Shown here one piece after another: positions 53,746-64,000 of a stretch of DNA of 64,000 nucleotides (its first letter is position 1; every line of letters begins with the position of its first letter). A program made the translations under genes and the position numbers. Source of the DNA: Cherax quadricarinatus (taxonomy: Eukaryota > Arthropoda > Malacostraca > Decapoda > Parastacidae); the NCBI RefSeq assembly GCF_038502225.1, contig NC_091383.1, positions 770,501 through 834,500 of the forward strand, in the 5' to 3' direction. Below the pieces are notes generated by a model. That model did no database searches and was not told the origin of the DNA. It worked only from the letters and a program-made list of their open reading frames with translations.

Positions 53746-53965
53746 GCTTAATACACTGACGATATACAAGTTGTGCACTTGACTATGTATGAAAACAAAG
53801 TTGAATGCATGTACTTAGCATATATGTATTGTGTATATTTCTCTCCTGGGACTTGGTCACTCCAAATGATCCAGTAGAATGAGAGAACACGGTGTATATA
53901 TTGTGTAGAAACTATTGGACATGTGATCGGGTCAGACTTTGTTTACTATTGTTCTTTGTGTTGTA
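53746..53965. other. Unassigned
   Basis: AT-rich, no feature seen; ends in the left TSD of the next SINE. Confidence 0.3.
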
Positions 53966-54267
53966 ACTATACCACGGGCGGGATTTGAACCCGCGATCAG
54001 AGTCTCTCAAAACTCCAGACCGTCGCGTTAGCCACAATAAGATTCGTCCAACTAGGTATATTTCTACACCATAGGTAGGTTAGCACAGGCACCACTGTGA
54101 CCACAAATGCAAGTTTTTACAGACGAATCTCCAGCTACCGTGGCCGTGACGAACTCTAGCTCAAGTCCCCTCACTGCCGTCTGGAGTTTTGAGATTCTAA
54201 CCGCGGGCTCAAATCCCGCCCGTGGTATGGTTTGTTTGCAATCGTCTCTTTACGATTTCGTGAGTTA
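53966..54267 (-). mobile_element. tRNA-derived SINE with inverted tRNA-like ends
   Basis: Flanked by 'ttgtgttgta' (53956-53965 and 54268-54277). On the minus strand the left part gives an A box (gtggctaacgcgacggtct) and B box (gggttcaaatcccgcccg). The right part contains the same tRNA 3' segment in plus orientation ('cgggctcaaatcccgcccgt'), so the two ends are inverted copies. The SINE at 4987-5249 lacks this right-hand segment. The chance frame at 54107-54295 is not a gene. Confidence 0.85.
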
Positions 54268-54277
54268 TTGTGTTGTA

Positions 54278-54596
54278 TTTGTTAGCAAGTTATAGATCCA
54301 TCTACCAACGTTTGCTGTTATTCCTTTATCACACATTTTGTGTGCTGTTGTACCATGGTCACACTTGTCCAAGACTTTCTGGGTGGTGTGTGATTACTTA
54401 TGTAACTAGAGAAGCAGGTGCAGATAAATGGTATAAAATACTGACACGATGAAAAAATGAACATAAATGCAGGATGATGTGATCCTTTATTGACAACGTT
54501 TCGCCCACACAGTGGTCTTTATCAAGTCACAAACAGATCTACCTGGGTAAAGAATATATGATTGTTGGAAACGGTGTAAAATACCGACAAGTTGAA
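54278..54596. other. Unassigned plus partial fold-back arm
   Basis: 54465-54560 ('gatcctttattgacaacgtt', 'tcgcccacacagtggtcttt') is a partial, diverged arm of the fold-back family. The rest is unassigned. Confidence 0.45.
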
Positions 54597-54902
54597 GATT
54601 AAGACACTTGTCCAACAGTTGGATATATCTTTGGTGATATGTTTCGTCTACACAGTAGACTTCTTCAGTCAGATGCAAAGGCAGTAGTAGTAATGAAATA
54701 AATTTGATATAATCAGTCCCTCAATTCTTCTCCAGACTGAGGGACTGACCACCTAAAATACTTTTTCTCCAAAGTCAATGGACTGATTACATCATTATTT
54801 TACTTCTACTATACTCTGTTTGTATTCGACTGAAGAAACCTACTGTGTAGGCGAAACGTTTCAACAACAATGATAGCCAACTGTTGCACATGTATCTTAA
54901 TC
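54597..54902. mobile_element. Fold-back element, second subfamily
   Basis: The left arm 'gattaagacacttgtccaac', 'ttcgtctacacagtagactt', 'cttcagtcagatgcaaag' faces the right arm 'ttgtattcgactgaagaaac', 'ctactgtgtaggcgaaacgt', 'ccaactgttgcacatgtatc'. Arms are ~80 bases and diverged, with the same plan as 51356-51641 but distinct diagnostic bases. Confidence 0.8.
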
Positions 54903-54984
54903 CTCAAACAATACATGTGTGCAGGATGGGGGAACTTGTGGAGAATGATGGGTAGGGTGGATTTGAGACTGACCTGCTCGTGGA

Positions 54985-55152
54985 GGAGCATACCTACGGG
55001 AGCATACCTGCACGAGCATACCTGCACGAGCATACCTGCACGAGCATACCTGCACGAGCATACCTGCACGAGCATACCTGCACGAGCATACCTGCACGAG
55101 CATACCTGCACGAGCATACCTGCACAAGCATACCTGCACGAGCATACCTGCT
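54985..55152. repeat. 14-bp minisatellite (gagcatacctgcac)
   Basis: About twelve nearly identical units. Open in all frames on both strands. Confidence 0.96.
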
Positions 55153-55184
55153 CCTGTTATATGTATTTGATATTTTGTTTTCAA

Positions 55185-56952
55185 TAGTTCCTGGAAGACA
55201 GTGTTGTACCAACAACAGTTGCTGGAAGATAGTGTTGTACCAACAACAGTTGCTGGAAGATAGTGTTGTACCAACAACAGTTGCTGGAAGATAGTGTTGT
55301 ACCAACAACAGTTGCTGGAAGATAGTGTTGTACCAACAACAGTTGCTGGAAGATAGTGTTGTACCAACAACAGTTGCTGGAAGATAGTGTTGTACCAACA
55401 ACAGTTGCTGGAAGATAGTGTTGTACCAACAACAGTTGCTGGAAGATAGTGTTGTACCAACAACAGTTGCTGGAAGATAGTGTTGTACCAACAACAGTTG
55501 CTGGAAGATAGTGTTGTACCAACAACAGTTGCTGGAAGACAGTGTTGTACCAACAACAGTTGCTGGAAGATAGTGTTGTACCAACAGCAGTTGCTGGAAG
55601 ATAGTGTTGTACCAACAACAGTTGCTGGAAGATAGTGTTGTACCAACAACAGTTGCTGGAAGATAGTGTTGTACCAACAACAGTTGCTGGAAGATAGTGT
55701 TGTACCAACAACAGTTGCTGGAAGACAGTGTTGTACCAACAACAGTTGCTGGAAGACAGTGTTGTACCAACAACAGTTGCTGGAAGACAGTGTTGTACCA
55801 ACAACAGTTGCTGGAAGATAGTGTTGTACCAACAACAGTTGCTGGAAGATAGTGTTGTACCAACAACAGTTGCTGGAAGATAGTGTTGTACCAACAACAG
55901 TTGCTGGAAGATAGTGTTGTACCAACAACAGTTGCTGGAAGATAGTGTTGTACCAACAACAGTTGCTGGAAGATAGTGTTGTACCAACAACAGTTGCTGG
56001 AAGATAGTGTTGTACCAACAACAGTTGCTGGAAGATAGTGTTGTACCAACAACAGTTGCTGGAAGATAGTGTTGTACCAACAACAGTTGCTGGAAGATAG
56101 TGTTGTACCAACAGCAGTTGCTGGAAGATAGTGTTGTACCAACAGCAGTTGCTGGAAGATAGTGTTGTACCAACAGCAGTTGCTGGAAGATAGTGTTGTA
56201 CCAACAACAGTTGCTGGAAGATAGTGTTGTACCAACAACAGTTGCTGGAAGATAGTGTTGTACCAACAACAGTTGCTGGAAGATAGTGTTGTACCAACAA
56301 CAGTTGCTGGAAGATAGTGTTGTACCAACAACAGTTGCTGGAAGATAGTGTTGTACCAACAACAGTTGCTGGAAGATAGTGTTGTACCAACAACAGTTGC
56401 TGTAAGATAGTGTTGTACCAACAGCAGTTGCTGGAAGATAGTGTTGTACCAACAGCAGTTGCTGGAAGATAGTGTTGTACCAACAACAGTTGCTGGAAGA
56501 TAGTGTTGTACCAACAACAGTTACTGGAAGATAGTGTTGTACCAACAACAGTTGCTGGAAGATAGTGTTGTACCAACAACAGTTGCTGGAAGATAGTGTT
56601 GTACCAACAACAGTTGCTGGAAGATAGTGTTGTACCAACAACAGTTGCTGGAAGATAGTGTTGTACCAACAACAGTTGCTGGAAGATAGTGTTGTACCAA
56701 CAACAGTTGCTGGAAGATAGTGTTGTACCAACAACAGTTGCTGGAAGATAGTGTTGTACCAACAACAGTTGCTGGAAGATAGTGTTGTACCAACAACAGT
56801 TGCTGGAAGATAGTGTTGTACCAACAACAGTTGCTGGAAGATAGTGTTGTACCAACAACAGTTGCTGGAAGATAGTGTTGTACCAACAACAGTTGCTGGA
56901 AGATAGTGTTGTACCAACAACAGTTGCTGGAAGATAGTGTTGTACCAACATA
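55185..56952. repeat. 31-bp minisatellite, ~57 units
   Basis: The unit is 'agttgctggaagatagtgtt' plus 'gtaccaacaac', very homogeneous (variants gacag/gatag and aacagc/aacaac). Because 31 is one more than a multiple of three and no unit frame holds a stop on the minus strand, all three minus frames are open for 500-684 codons with a 31-residue period. None is a gene. Confidence 0.98.
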
Positions 56953-57359
56953 CCAGAGGTAACGGGGCTTCATGAAGCAGCAGATAAGAGCCCACTAGAG
57001 TGATAATACACTGATCTTCACTCTCTCAGATACTAATTCAAGACAATCACAGATACATTGTATTCTGATAACTGTGTAAGTGATCCTGGACCTGCCTAGC
57101 ATGGGCCAGTAGGCCTCCTGCAGTGTTTCTTATGTTCTTATTGAGTTACAGTAACGGCTTGATAAAGCTCCTGGAGAGCGAAACGTTGCCACGATAAAAT
57201 GTCACATTAGTTACACTTGTGTCCTGCTACTTAAGAATAGTATGGTAGTAATAGTAGTTGGTAGTAACAACAGCAACAACTGATTCAGAACATGCGCTAT
57301 ACCTTCATGGGCGATATAAAAGCGTCGGTATTAAGTCGATAAATTCTTTTTTTTATTTG
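56953..57359. other. Family A relic and unassigned DNA
   Basis: 57075-57130 is family A inverted ('gacctgcctagcatgggcc', 'gtaggcctcctgcagtgttt'). 57150-57215 ('gcttgataaagctcctggag', 'agcgaaacgttgccacgata') is a dispersed repeat also seen inverted at 38850. No gene. Confidence 0.5.
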
Positions 57360-57480
57360 CTGATCATCTAGGCTGTGGTGCCTGTGTGCGGGCAGCACCA
57401 TCGAGGCGCTGCCCGCACAGGTATCTCCCTACGTGTGATCATGCCGGAAGGGGCGCTGACCCCCGGAACTACTCGGGTAA
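57360..57480 (+). pseudogene. Decayed LINE 3' end with hairpin
   Basis: 'gatcatctaggctgtggtgc' and 'ggggcgctgacccccggaac' are LINE tail phrases. Between them 'gcctgtgtgcgggcagc' and 'gctgcccgcacaggt' form an inverted repeat. Confidence 0.5.
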
Positions 57481-57564
57481 CGCCAGTGGTGGTGCCAGGA
57501 GAGGCGGAGAATGTGGCATTGAGTTGGGGTATAGATAAGATATCTCTGCTGATTCATGGTATCT

Positions 57565-57835
<271 letters not shown>

Positions 57836-57889
57836 TGTAATCTACCTCCAGCCTCTGTGAAGCTCAGGCGTCGTTTTCCCTACGGGTGA

Positions 57890-59265
57890 GCTTATTAAAG
57901 TCTCCAGATAGACGTCCAAGCTCACATTCCCTCAAGTTAAAGCTTTACTAAGCCTCCAGATAGACGTCCAAGCTCACATTCCCTCAAGTTAAAGCTTTAC
58001 TAAGCCTCCAGATAGACGTCCAAGCTCACATTCCCTCAAGTTAAAGCTTTACTAAGTCTCCAGATAGACGTCCAAGCTCACATTCCCTCAAGTTAAAGCT
58101 TTACTAAGCCTCCAGATAGACGTCCAAGCTCACATTCCCTCAAGTTAAAGCTTTACTAAGCCTCCAGATAGACGTCCAAGCTCACATTCCCTCAAGTTAA
58201 AGCTTTACTAAGTCTCCAGATAGACGTCCAAGCTCACATTCCCTCAAGTTAAAGCTTTATTAGTCTCCAGATAGACGTCCAAGCTCACATTCCCTCAAGT
58301 TAAAGCTTTATTAGTCTCCAGATAGACGTCCAAGCTCACATTCCCTCAAGTTAAAGCTTTATTAGTCTCCAGATAGACGTCCAAGCTCACATTCCCTCAA
58401 GTTAAAGCTTTATTAGTCTCCAGATAGACGTCCAAGCTCACATTCCCTCAAGTTAAAGCTTTACTAAGTCTCCAGATAGACGTCCAAGCTCACATTCCCT
58501 CAAGTTAAAGCTTTACTAAGTCTCCAGATAGACGTCCAAGCTCACATTCCCTCAAGTTAAAGCTTTACTAAGCCTCCAGATAGACGTCCAAGCTCACATT
58601 CCCTCAAGTTAAAGCTTTACTAAGCCTCCAGATAGACGTCCAAGCTCACATTCCCTCAAGTTAAAGCTTTACTAAGCCTCCAGATAGACGTCCAAGCTCA
58701 CATTCCCTCAAGTTAAAGCTTTACTAAGTCTCCAGATAGACGTCCAAGCTCACATTCCCTCAAGTTAAAGCTTTACTAAGCCTCCAGATAGACGTCCAAG
58801 CTCACATTCCCTCAAGTTAAAGCTTTACTAAGCCTCCAGATAGACGTCCAAGCTCACATTCCCTCAAGTTAAAGCTTTACTAAGCCTCCAGATAGACGTC
58901 CAAGCTCACATTCCCTCAAGTTAAAGCTTTACTAAGCCTCCAGATAGACGTCCAAGCTCACATTCCCTCAAGTTAAAGCTTTACTAAGCCTCCAGATAGA
59001 CGTCCAAGCTCACATTCCCTCAAGTTAAAGCTTTACTAAGCCTCCAGATAGACGTCCAAGCTCACATTCCCTCAAGTTAAAGCTTTATTAGTCTCCAGAT
59101 AGACGTCCAAGCTCACATTCCCTCAAGTTAAAGCTTTATTAGTCTCCAGATAGACGTCCAAGCTCACATTCCCTCAAGTTAAAGCTTTATTAGTCTCCAG
59201 ATAGACGTCCAAGCTCACATTCCCTCAAGTTAAAGCTTTACTAAGTCTCCAGATGGATGATACTC
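57890..59265. repeat. 52-bp minisatellite, ~26 units
   Basis: The unit is 'cctccagatagacgtccaag' plus 'ctcacattccctcaagttaa' plus 'agctttactaag', with a 51-base 'tttattag' variant. Variant units come in runs. No coding. Confidence 0.97.
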
Positions 59266-59412
59266 CACCAAGTTGAGCTTTATAAAGTCTCCAGACATTA
59301 TATCTCCAAGGTTGAGGGACTGATTACATCTCTATTTCATTACTACTGCTCCTTTTGTATTTGACTGAAGAAACCTACTGTGTAGGCGGAACATTTTATC
59401 AACATAGATACC
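59266..59412. repeat. Fold-back family arm
   Basis: 'ggttgagggactgattacat', 'tttgtatttgactgaagaaa', 'cctactgtgtaggcggaaca', 'catagatacccagctgctgt'. The arm end runs without a break into the first unit of the 63-bp array. Confidence 0.75.
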
Positions 59413-60615
59413 CAGCTGCTGTACCTGTGTCTGGATCAGTAACCGTATGCAGTGGACCCTCGAATTTAGTATACCCAGCTGCTGTACCTGTGTCTGGATC
59501 AGTAACCATATGCAGTGGACCCTCGAATTTAGTATACCCAGCTGCTGTACCTGTGTCTGGATCAGTAACCATATGCAGTGGACCCTCGAATTTAGTATAC
59601 CCAGTTGCTGTACCTGTGTCTGGATCAGTAACCATATGCAGTGGACCCTCGAATTTAGTATACCCAGCTGCTGTACCTGTGTCTGGATCAGTAACCATGT
59701 ACAGTGGACCCTCGAATTTAGTATACCCAACTGCTGTACCTGTGTCTGGATCAGTAACCATATGCAGTGGACCCTCGAATTTAGTATACCCAGCTGCTGT
59801 ACCTGTCTCTGGATCAGTAACCATATACAGTGGACCCTCGAATTTAGTATACCCAGCTGCTGTACCTGTGTCTGGATCAGTAACCATATGCAGTGGACCC
59901 TCGAATTTAGTATACCCAGTTGCTGTACCTGTGTCTGGATCAGTAACCATATGCAGTGGACCCTCGAATTTAGTATACCCAGCTGCTGTACCTGTGTCTG
60001 GATCAGTAACCATGTACAGTGGACCCTCGAATTTAGTATACCCAACTGCTGTACCTGTGTCTGGATCAGTAACCATATGCAGTGGACCCTCGAATTTAGT
60101 ATACCCAGCTGCTGTACCTGTCTCTGGATCAGTAACCATATACAGTGGACCCTCGAATTTAGTATACCCAGCTGCTGTACCTGTGTCTGGATCAGTAACC
60201 ATATGCAGTGGACCCTCGAATTTAGTATACCCAGCTGCTGTACCTGTGTCTGGATCAGTAACCATATGCAGTGGACCCTCGAATTTAGTATACCCAGCTG
60301 CTGTACCTGTGTCTGGATCAGTAACCATATGCAGTGGACCCTCGAATTTAGTATACCCAGCTGCTGTACCTGTGTCTGGATCAGTAACCATATACAGTGG
60401 ACCCTCGAATTTAGTATACCCAGCTGCTGTACCTGTGTCTGGATCAGTAACCATATACAGTGGACCCTCGAATTTAGTATACCCAGCTGCTGTACCTGTG
60501 TCTGGATCAGTAACCATATGCAGTGGACCCTCGAATTTAGTATACCCAGCTGCTGTACCTGTGTCTGGATCAGTAACCATATGCAGTGGACCCTCGAATT
60601 TAGTATACCCAGTAT
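59406..60615. repeat. 63-bp minisatellite, ~19 units, 315-bp higher-order repeat
   Basis: The unit is 'tacccagctgctgtacctgt' plus 'gtctggatcagtaaccatat' plus 'gcagtggaccctcgaattta' plus 'gta'. 63 is divisible by three, so long periodic frames (393-428 codons, 21-residue period) are open on both strands. Five consecutive units with a fixed order of variants occur twice (e.g. 'ccagttgctg' at 59601 and 59916, exactly 315 apart). Confidence 0.97.
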
Positions 60616-60619
60616 ACCA

Positions 60620-62755
60620 GAGCTGTGAGTGCCGAGAGTGATGGTAAGAGCTGTCAGTGCCGAGAGTGATGGTAAGAGCTGTCAGTGCCGAGAGTGATGG
60701 TAAGAGCTGTCAGTGCCGAGAGTGATGGTAAGAGCTGTGAGTGCCGAGAGTGATGGTAAGAGCTGTGAGTGCCGAGAGTGATGGTAAGAGCTGTGAGTGC
60801 CAAGAGTGATGGTAAGAGCTGTCAGTGCCGAGAGTGATGGTAAGAGCTGTCAGTGCCGAGAGTGATGGTAAGAGCTGTGAGTGCCGAGAGTGATGGTAAG
60901 AGCTGTCAATGCCGAGAGTGATGGTAAGAGCTGTCAATGCCGAGAGTGATGGTAAGAGCTGTCAGTGCTAAGAGTGATGTTAAGAGCTATCAGTGCTAAG
61001 AGGGATGTTAAGAGCTATTAGTGCTAAGAGTGATGGTAAGAGCTATCAGTGCTAAGAGTGATGGTAAGAGCTATCAGTGCTAAGAGTGATGGTAAGAGCT
61101 ATCAGTGCTAAGAGTGATGGTAAGAGCTATCAGTGGTAAGAGTAATGGTTAGAGCTTTCAGTGCTAAGAGTGATGGTAAGAGCTATCAGTGCTAAGAGTG
61201 ATGTTAAGAGCTATCAGTGCTAAGAGTGATGGTTAGAGCTTTCAGTGCTAAGAGTGATGGTTAGAGCTTTCAGTGCTAAGAGTGATGTTAAGAGCTATCA
61301 GTGCTAAGAGTGATGTTAAGAGCTATCAGTGCTAAGAGTGATGTTAAAAGCTATCAGTGCTAAGAGTGATGTTAAGAGCTATCAGTGCTAAGAGTGATGG
61401 TAAGAGCTATCAGTGCTAAGAGTGATGGTTAGAGCTTTCAGTGCTAAGAGTGATGGTAAGAGCTATCAGTGCTAAGAGTGATGTTAAGAGCTATCAGTGC
61501 TAAGAGTGATGGTTAGAGCTTTCAGTGCTAAGAGTGATGGTTAGAGCTTTCAGTGCTAAGAGTGATGTTAAGAGCTATCAGTGCTAAGAGTGATGTTAAG
61601 AGCTATTAGTGCTAAGAGTGATGTTAAGAGCTATCAGTGCTAAGAGTGATGTTAAGAGCTATTAGTGCTAAGAGTGATAAGAGCTATCAGTGCTAAGAGT
61701 GATGTTAAGAGCTATCAGTGCTAAGAGTGATGGTAAGAGCTATCAGTGCTAAGAGTGATGTGAAGAGCTATCAGTGCTAAGAGTGATGGTAAGAGCTATC
61801 AGTGCTAAGAGTGATGGTAAGAGCTATCAGTGCTAAGAGTGATGTTAAGAGCTATCAGTGCTAAGAGTGATGTTAAAAGCTATCAGTGCTAAGAGTGATG
61901 TTAAGAGCTATCAGTGCTAAGAGTGATGGTAAGAGCTATCAGTGCTAAGAGTGATGGTTAGAGCTTTCAGTGCTAAGAGTGATGGTAAGAGCTATCAGTG
62001 CTAAGAGTGATGTGAAGAGCTATCAGTGCTAAGAGTGATGGTAAGAGCTATCAGTGCTAAGAGTGATGGTAAGAGCTATCAGTGCTAAGAGTGATGTGAA
62101 GAGCTAAGAGTGATGGTAAGAGCTTTCAGTGCTAAGAGTGATGTTAAGAGCAATCAGTGCTAAGAGTGATGTTAAGAGCTATTAGTGCTAAGAGTGATGT
62201 TAAGAGCTATCAGTGCTAAGAGTGATGGTTAGAGCTTTCAGTGCTAAGAGTGATGGTTAGAGCTTTCAGTGCTAAGATTGATGTTAAGAGCTATCGGTGC
62301 TAAGAGTGATGTTAAGAGCTATCAGTGCTAAGAGTGATGTTAAGAGCTATCAGTGCTAAGAGTGATGGTAAGAGCTATCAGTGCTAAGAGTGATGGTTAG
62401 AGCTTTCAGTGCTAAGAGTTATGGTAAGAGCTATCAGTGCTAAGAGTGATGTTAAGAGCTATCAGTGCTAAGAGTGATGGTTAGAGCTTTCAGAGCTAAG
62501 AGTGATGTTAAGAGCTATCAGTGCTAAGAGTGATGTTAAGAGCTATTAGTGCTAAGAGTGATGTTAAGAGCTATCAGTGCTAAGAGTGATGTTAAGAGCT
62601 ATTAGTGCTACGAGTGATGGTAAGAGCTATCAGTGCTAAGAATGATGGTAAGAGCTATCAGTGCTAAGAGTGATGGTTAGAGATTTCAGTGCTAAGAGTG
62701 ATGGTAAGAGCTATCAGTGCTAAGAGTGATGGTAAGAGCTATCAGTCATACAAAT
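60620..62755. repeat. 28-bp minisatellite, ~76 units, two sub-blocks
   Basis: The unit is 'gagctatcagtgctaagagt' plus 'gatggtaa'. The first ~12 units (to ~60960) read 'gctgtcagtgccgag', the rest 'gctatcagtgctaag'. Further variants (ggttagagctttc, gttaagag, gtgaagag) recur in blocks. No coding. Confidence 0.97.
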
Positions 62756-62766
62756 GTACACATTGT

Positions 62767-62862
62767 GTGTGTACTCACCTAGTTGAGGTTGCAGGGGTCG
62801 AGTTCGAGCTCCTGACCCCACCTCTTCACTGGTCGCTACTAGGTCACTCTCCCTACGTTAAA
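62767..62862 (+). repeat. Interspersed repeat, family F
   Basis: 'gtactcacctagttgaggtt', 'gcaggggtcgagttcgagct', 'ctggtcgctactaggtcact', related to 27460-27560. Confidence 0.75.
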
Positions 62863-62894
62863 TGCGTAGGGGTCACTATTATTGGGCTCACTCT

Positions 62895-63295
62895 TTGATA
62901 CATCAGGTAAATTCCCTGATAGGTCAGGTAAATTCCCTGATAGGTCAGGTAAATTCCCTGATAGGTCAGGTAAATTCCCTGATAGGTCAGGTAAATTCCC
63001 TGATAGGTCAGGTAAATTCCCTGATAGGTCAGGTAAATTCCCTGATAGGTCAGGTAAATTCCCTGATAGGTCAGGTAAATTCCCTGATAGGTCATGTAAA
63101 TTCCCTGATAGGTCAGGTAAATTCCCTGATAGGTCAGGTAAATTCCCTGATAGGTCATGTAAATTCCCTGATAGATCATGTAAATTCCCTGATAGGTCAG
63201 GTAAATTCCCTGATAGGTCAGGTAAATTCCCTGATAGGTCAGGTAAATTCCCTGATAGGTCAGGTAAATTCCCTGATAGATCATGTAAATTCTAG
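62895..63295. repeat. 21-bp minisatellite, ~19 units
   Basis: The unit 'ataggtcaggtaaattccct' plus 'g' has variants gtcatg and atagatc. It is in frame, so 137-148-codon frames (plus: 'GKFPDRS' and 'VNSLIGQ' repeats) are open on both strands. They are array artefacts. Confidence 0.97.
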
Positions 63296-63490
63296 TGTTG
63301 TATATTAGGTATTTCTTTGTAAGGCGTCATAGGACAAGAGTATGGTGTGGGAGCGGGTAGCGGGGGCGCTGACCCCCAAGGAATGAACTGTGAACATTGA
63401 GGAACTTGTCACTGCCGGTGGAGGCAAGTGAGAGGGAAAGTGGCTGCACGTACATTTTTTTGTGGCAGTCGCCACAGTGGTTGAAGTCTG
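63296..63490. other. Unassigned
   Basis: 'gcgggggcgctgacccccaa' near 63358-63378 is a LINE tail phrase. The rest is unrecognised. Confidence 0.35.
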
Positions 63491-64000
63491 GCAAGGTTGA
63501 GGGAGGGTGGTCAGTGCTAGCAAATGTCAGCTCCAACACTGGTTGAGGGAGGGTTGTGAGTGCTAGCAAATGTCAGCTCCAACACTGGTTGAGGGAGGGT
63601 TGTGAGTGCTAGCAAATGTCAGCTCCAACACTGGTTGAGGGAGGGTTGTGAGTGCTAGCAAATGTCAGCTCCAACACTGGTTGAGGGAGGGTTGTGAGTG
63701 CTAGCAAATGTCAGCTCCAACACTGGTTGAGGGAGGGTGGTGAGTGCTAGCAAATGTCAGCTCCAACACTGGTTGAGGGAGGGTGGTGAGTGCTAGCAAA
63801 TGTCAGCTCCAACACTGGTTGAGGGAGGGTGGTGAGTGCTAGCAAATGTCAGCTCCAACACTGGTTGAGGGAGGGTGGTGAGTGCTAGCAAATGTCAGCT
63901 CCAACACTGGTTGAGGGAAGGTGGTGAGTGCTAGCAAATGTCAGCTCCAACACTGGTTGAGGGAGGGTGGTGAGTGCTAGCAAATGTCAGCTCCAACACT
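63491..64000. repeat. 46-bp minisatellite running off the window
   Basis: The unit is 'ggttgagggagggtggtgag' plus 'tgctagcaaatgtcagctcc' plus 'aacact', about eleven units with a g/t variant in 'gggtKgtgag'. The right end is not in the window. Confidence 0.97.

Noticed and set aside
54897..56995. Three overlapping minus-strand frames of 507-684 codons
   Set aside because: A product of the 31-bp array, which has no stop in any minus frame; no independent evidence of coding.
59355..60641. Periodic frames of 393-428 codons on both strands with a 21-residue repeat
   Set aside because: A 63-bp array with period divisible by three; both strands open equally, which argues against a real repeat protein.

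Overview
This is eukaryotic, repeat-dominated DNA with no complete host gene. I see tRNA-derived SINEs, non-LTR retrotransposons with frequent 5' truncation, Tigger/pogo-type DNA transposons with TA target sites, small TIR elements, fold-back elements and very long tandem arrays. The interspersed families look like those of decapod crustacean genomes (crayfish, lobster or shrimp type). That assignment rests on recalled family style, not on a database search. By my tally close to half of the 64 kb is tandem array or microsatellite.

Layout. 0-3 kb: LINE and fold-back relics, then three (TA)n tracts, two of which flank a 331-bp element whose 151-bp arms are perfectly inverted. 3.0-3.34 kb: a candidate promoter, 5' UTR and six-codon first coding exon (M-A-F-N-D-S then GTAAGT). 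3.6-7.5 kb: a 90-bp array and several SINEs, one with an internal 32-bp expansion. 7.5-10.7 kb: LINE 'A', with a reverse transcriptase ORF whose catalytic residues are present, lying inside a TIR-bounded element. 11.4 kb: a candidate 15-nt microexon. 12-22 kb: a 22-bp array, SINEs, two internally deleted Tigger elements, MITEs, a recursive-splice-like site at 18.49 kb and an array of perfect splice donors. 22-31 kb: G/A-rich minisatellites (14, 36, 14, 140, 26 and 34 bp) that create very long spurious ORFs. 31-34.3 kb: a 41-bp array grown inside a LINE coding region, then a 29-bp array in which nearly every unit carries TGACGTCA. 35.3-38.3 kb: LINE 'B' with a perfect 17-bp target-site duplication but a destroyed RT active site. 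40.26-49.08 kb: one 41-bp satellite of roughly 215 units. 50-55 kb: more (TA)n-associated and long-armed fold-back elements, compound (CA)n(TA)n, a 1.5-kb G-depleted tract and a SINE with TSD. 55-64 kb: arrays of 31, 52, 63, 28, 21 and 46 bp, the last running off the window.

The only possible host transcript is on the plus strand: promoter-like DNA, exon 1, a phase-compatible microexon and a recursive-splice-like site. If it is real, most of the window after 3.3 kb is its intron. No further exon could be identified with confidence, so its function is unknown. No CRISPR, operon or other prokaryotic feature is present.

The most interesting general observation is that several arrays appear to have grown out of pieces of transposable elements: a SINE body, a SINE head, a LINE C-terminus and a junction of two elements. 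Nearly all long ORFs here, including those above 1,000 codons, are by-products of short-period arrays and should not be called genes.
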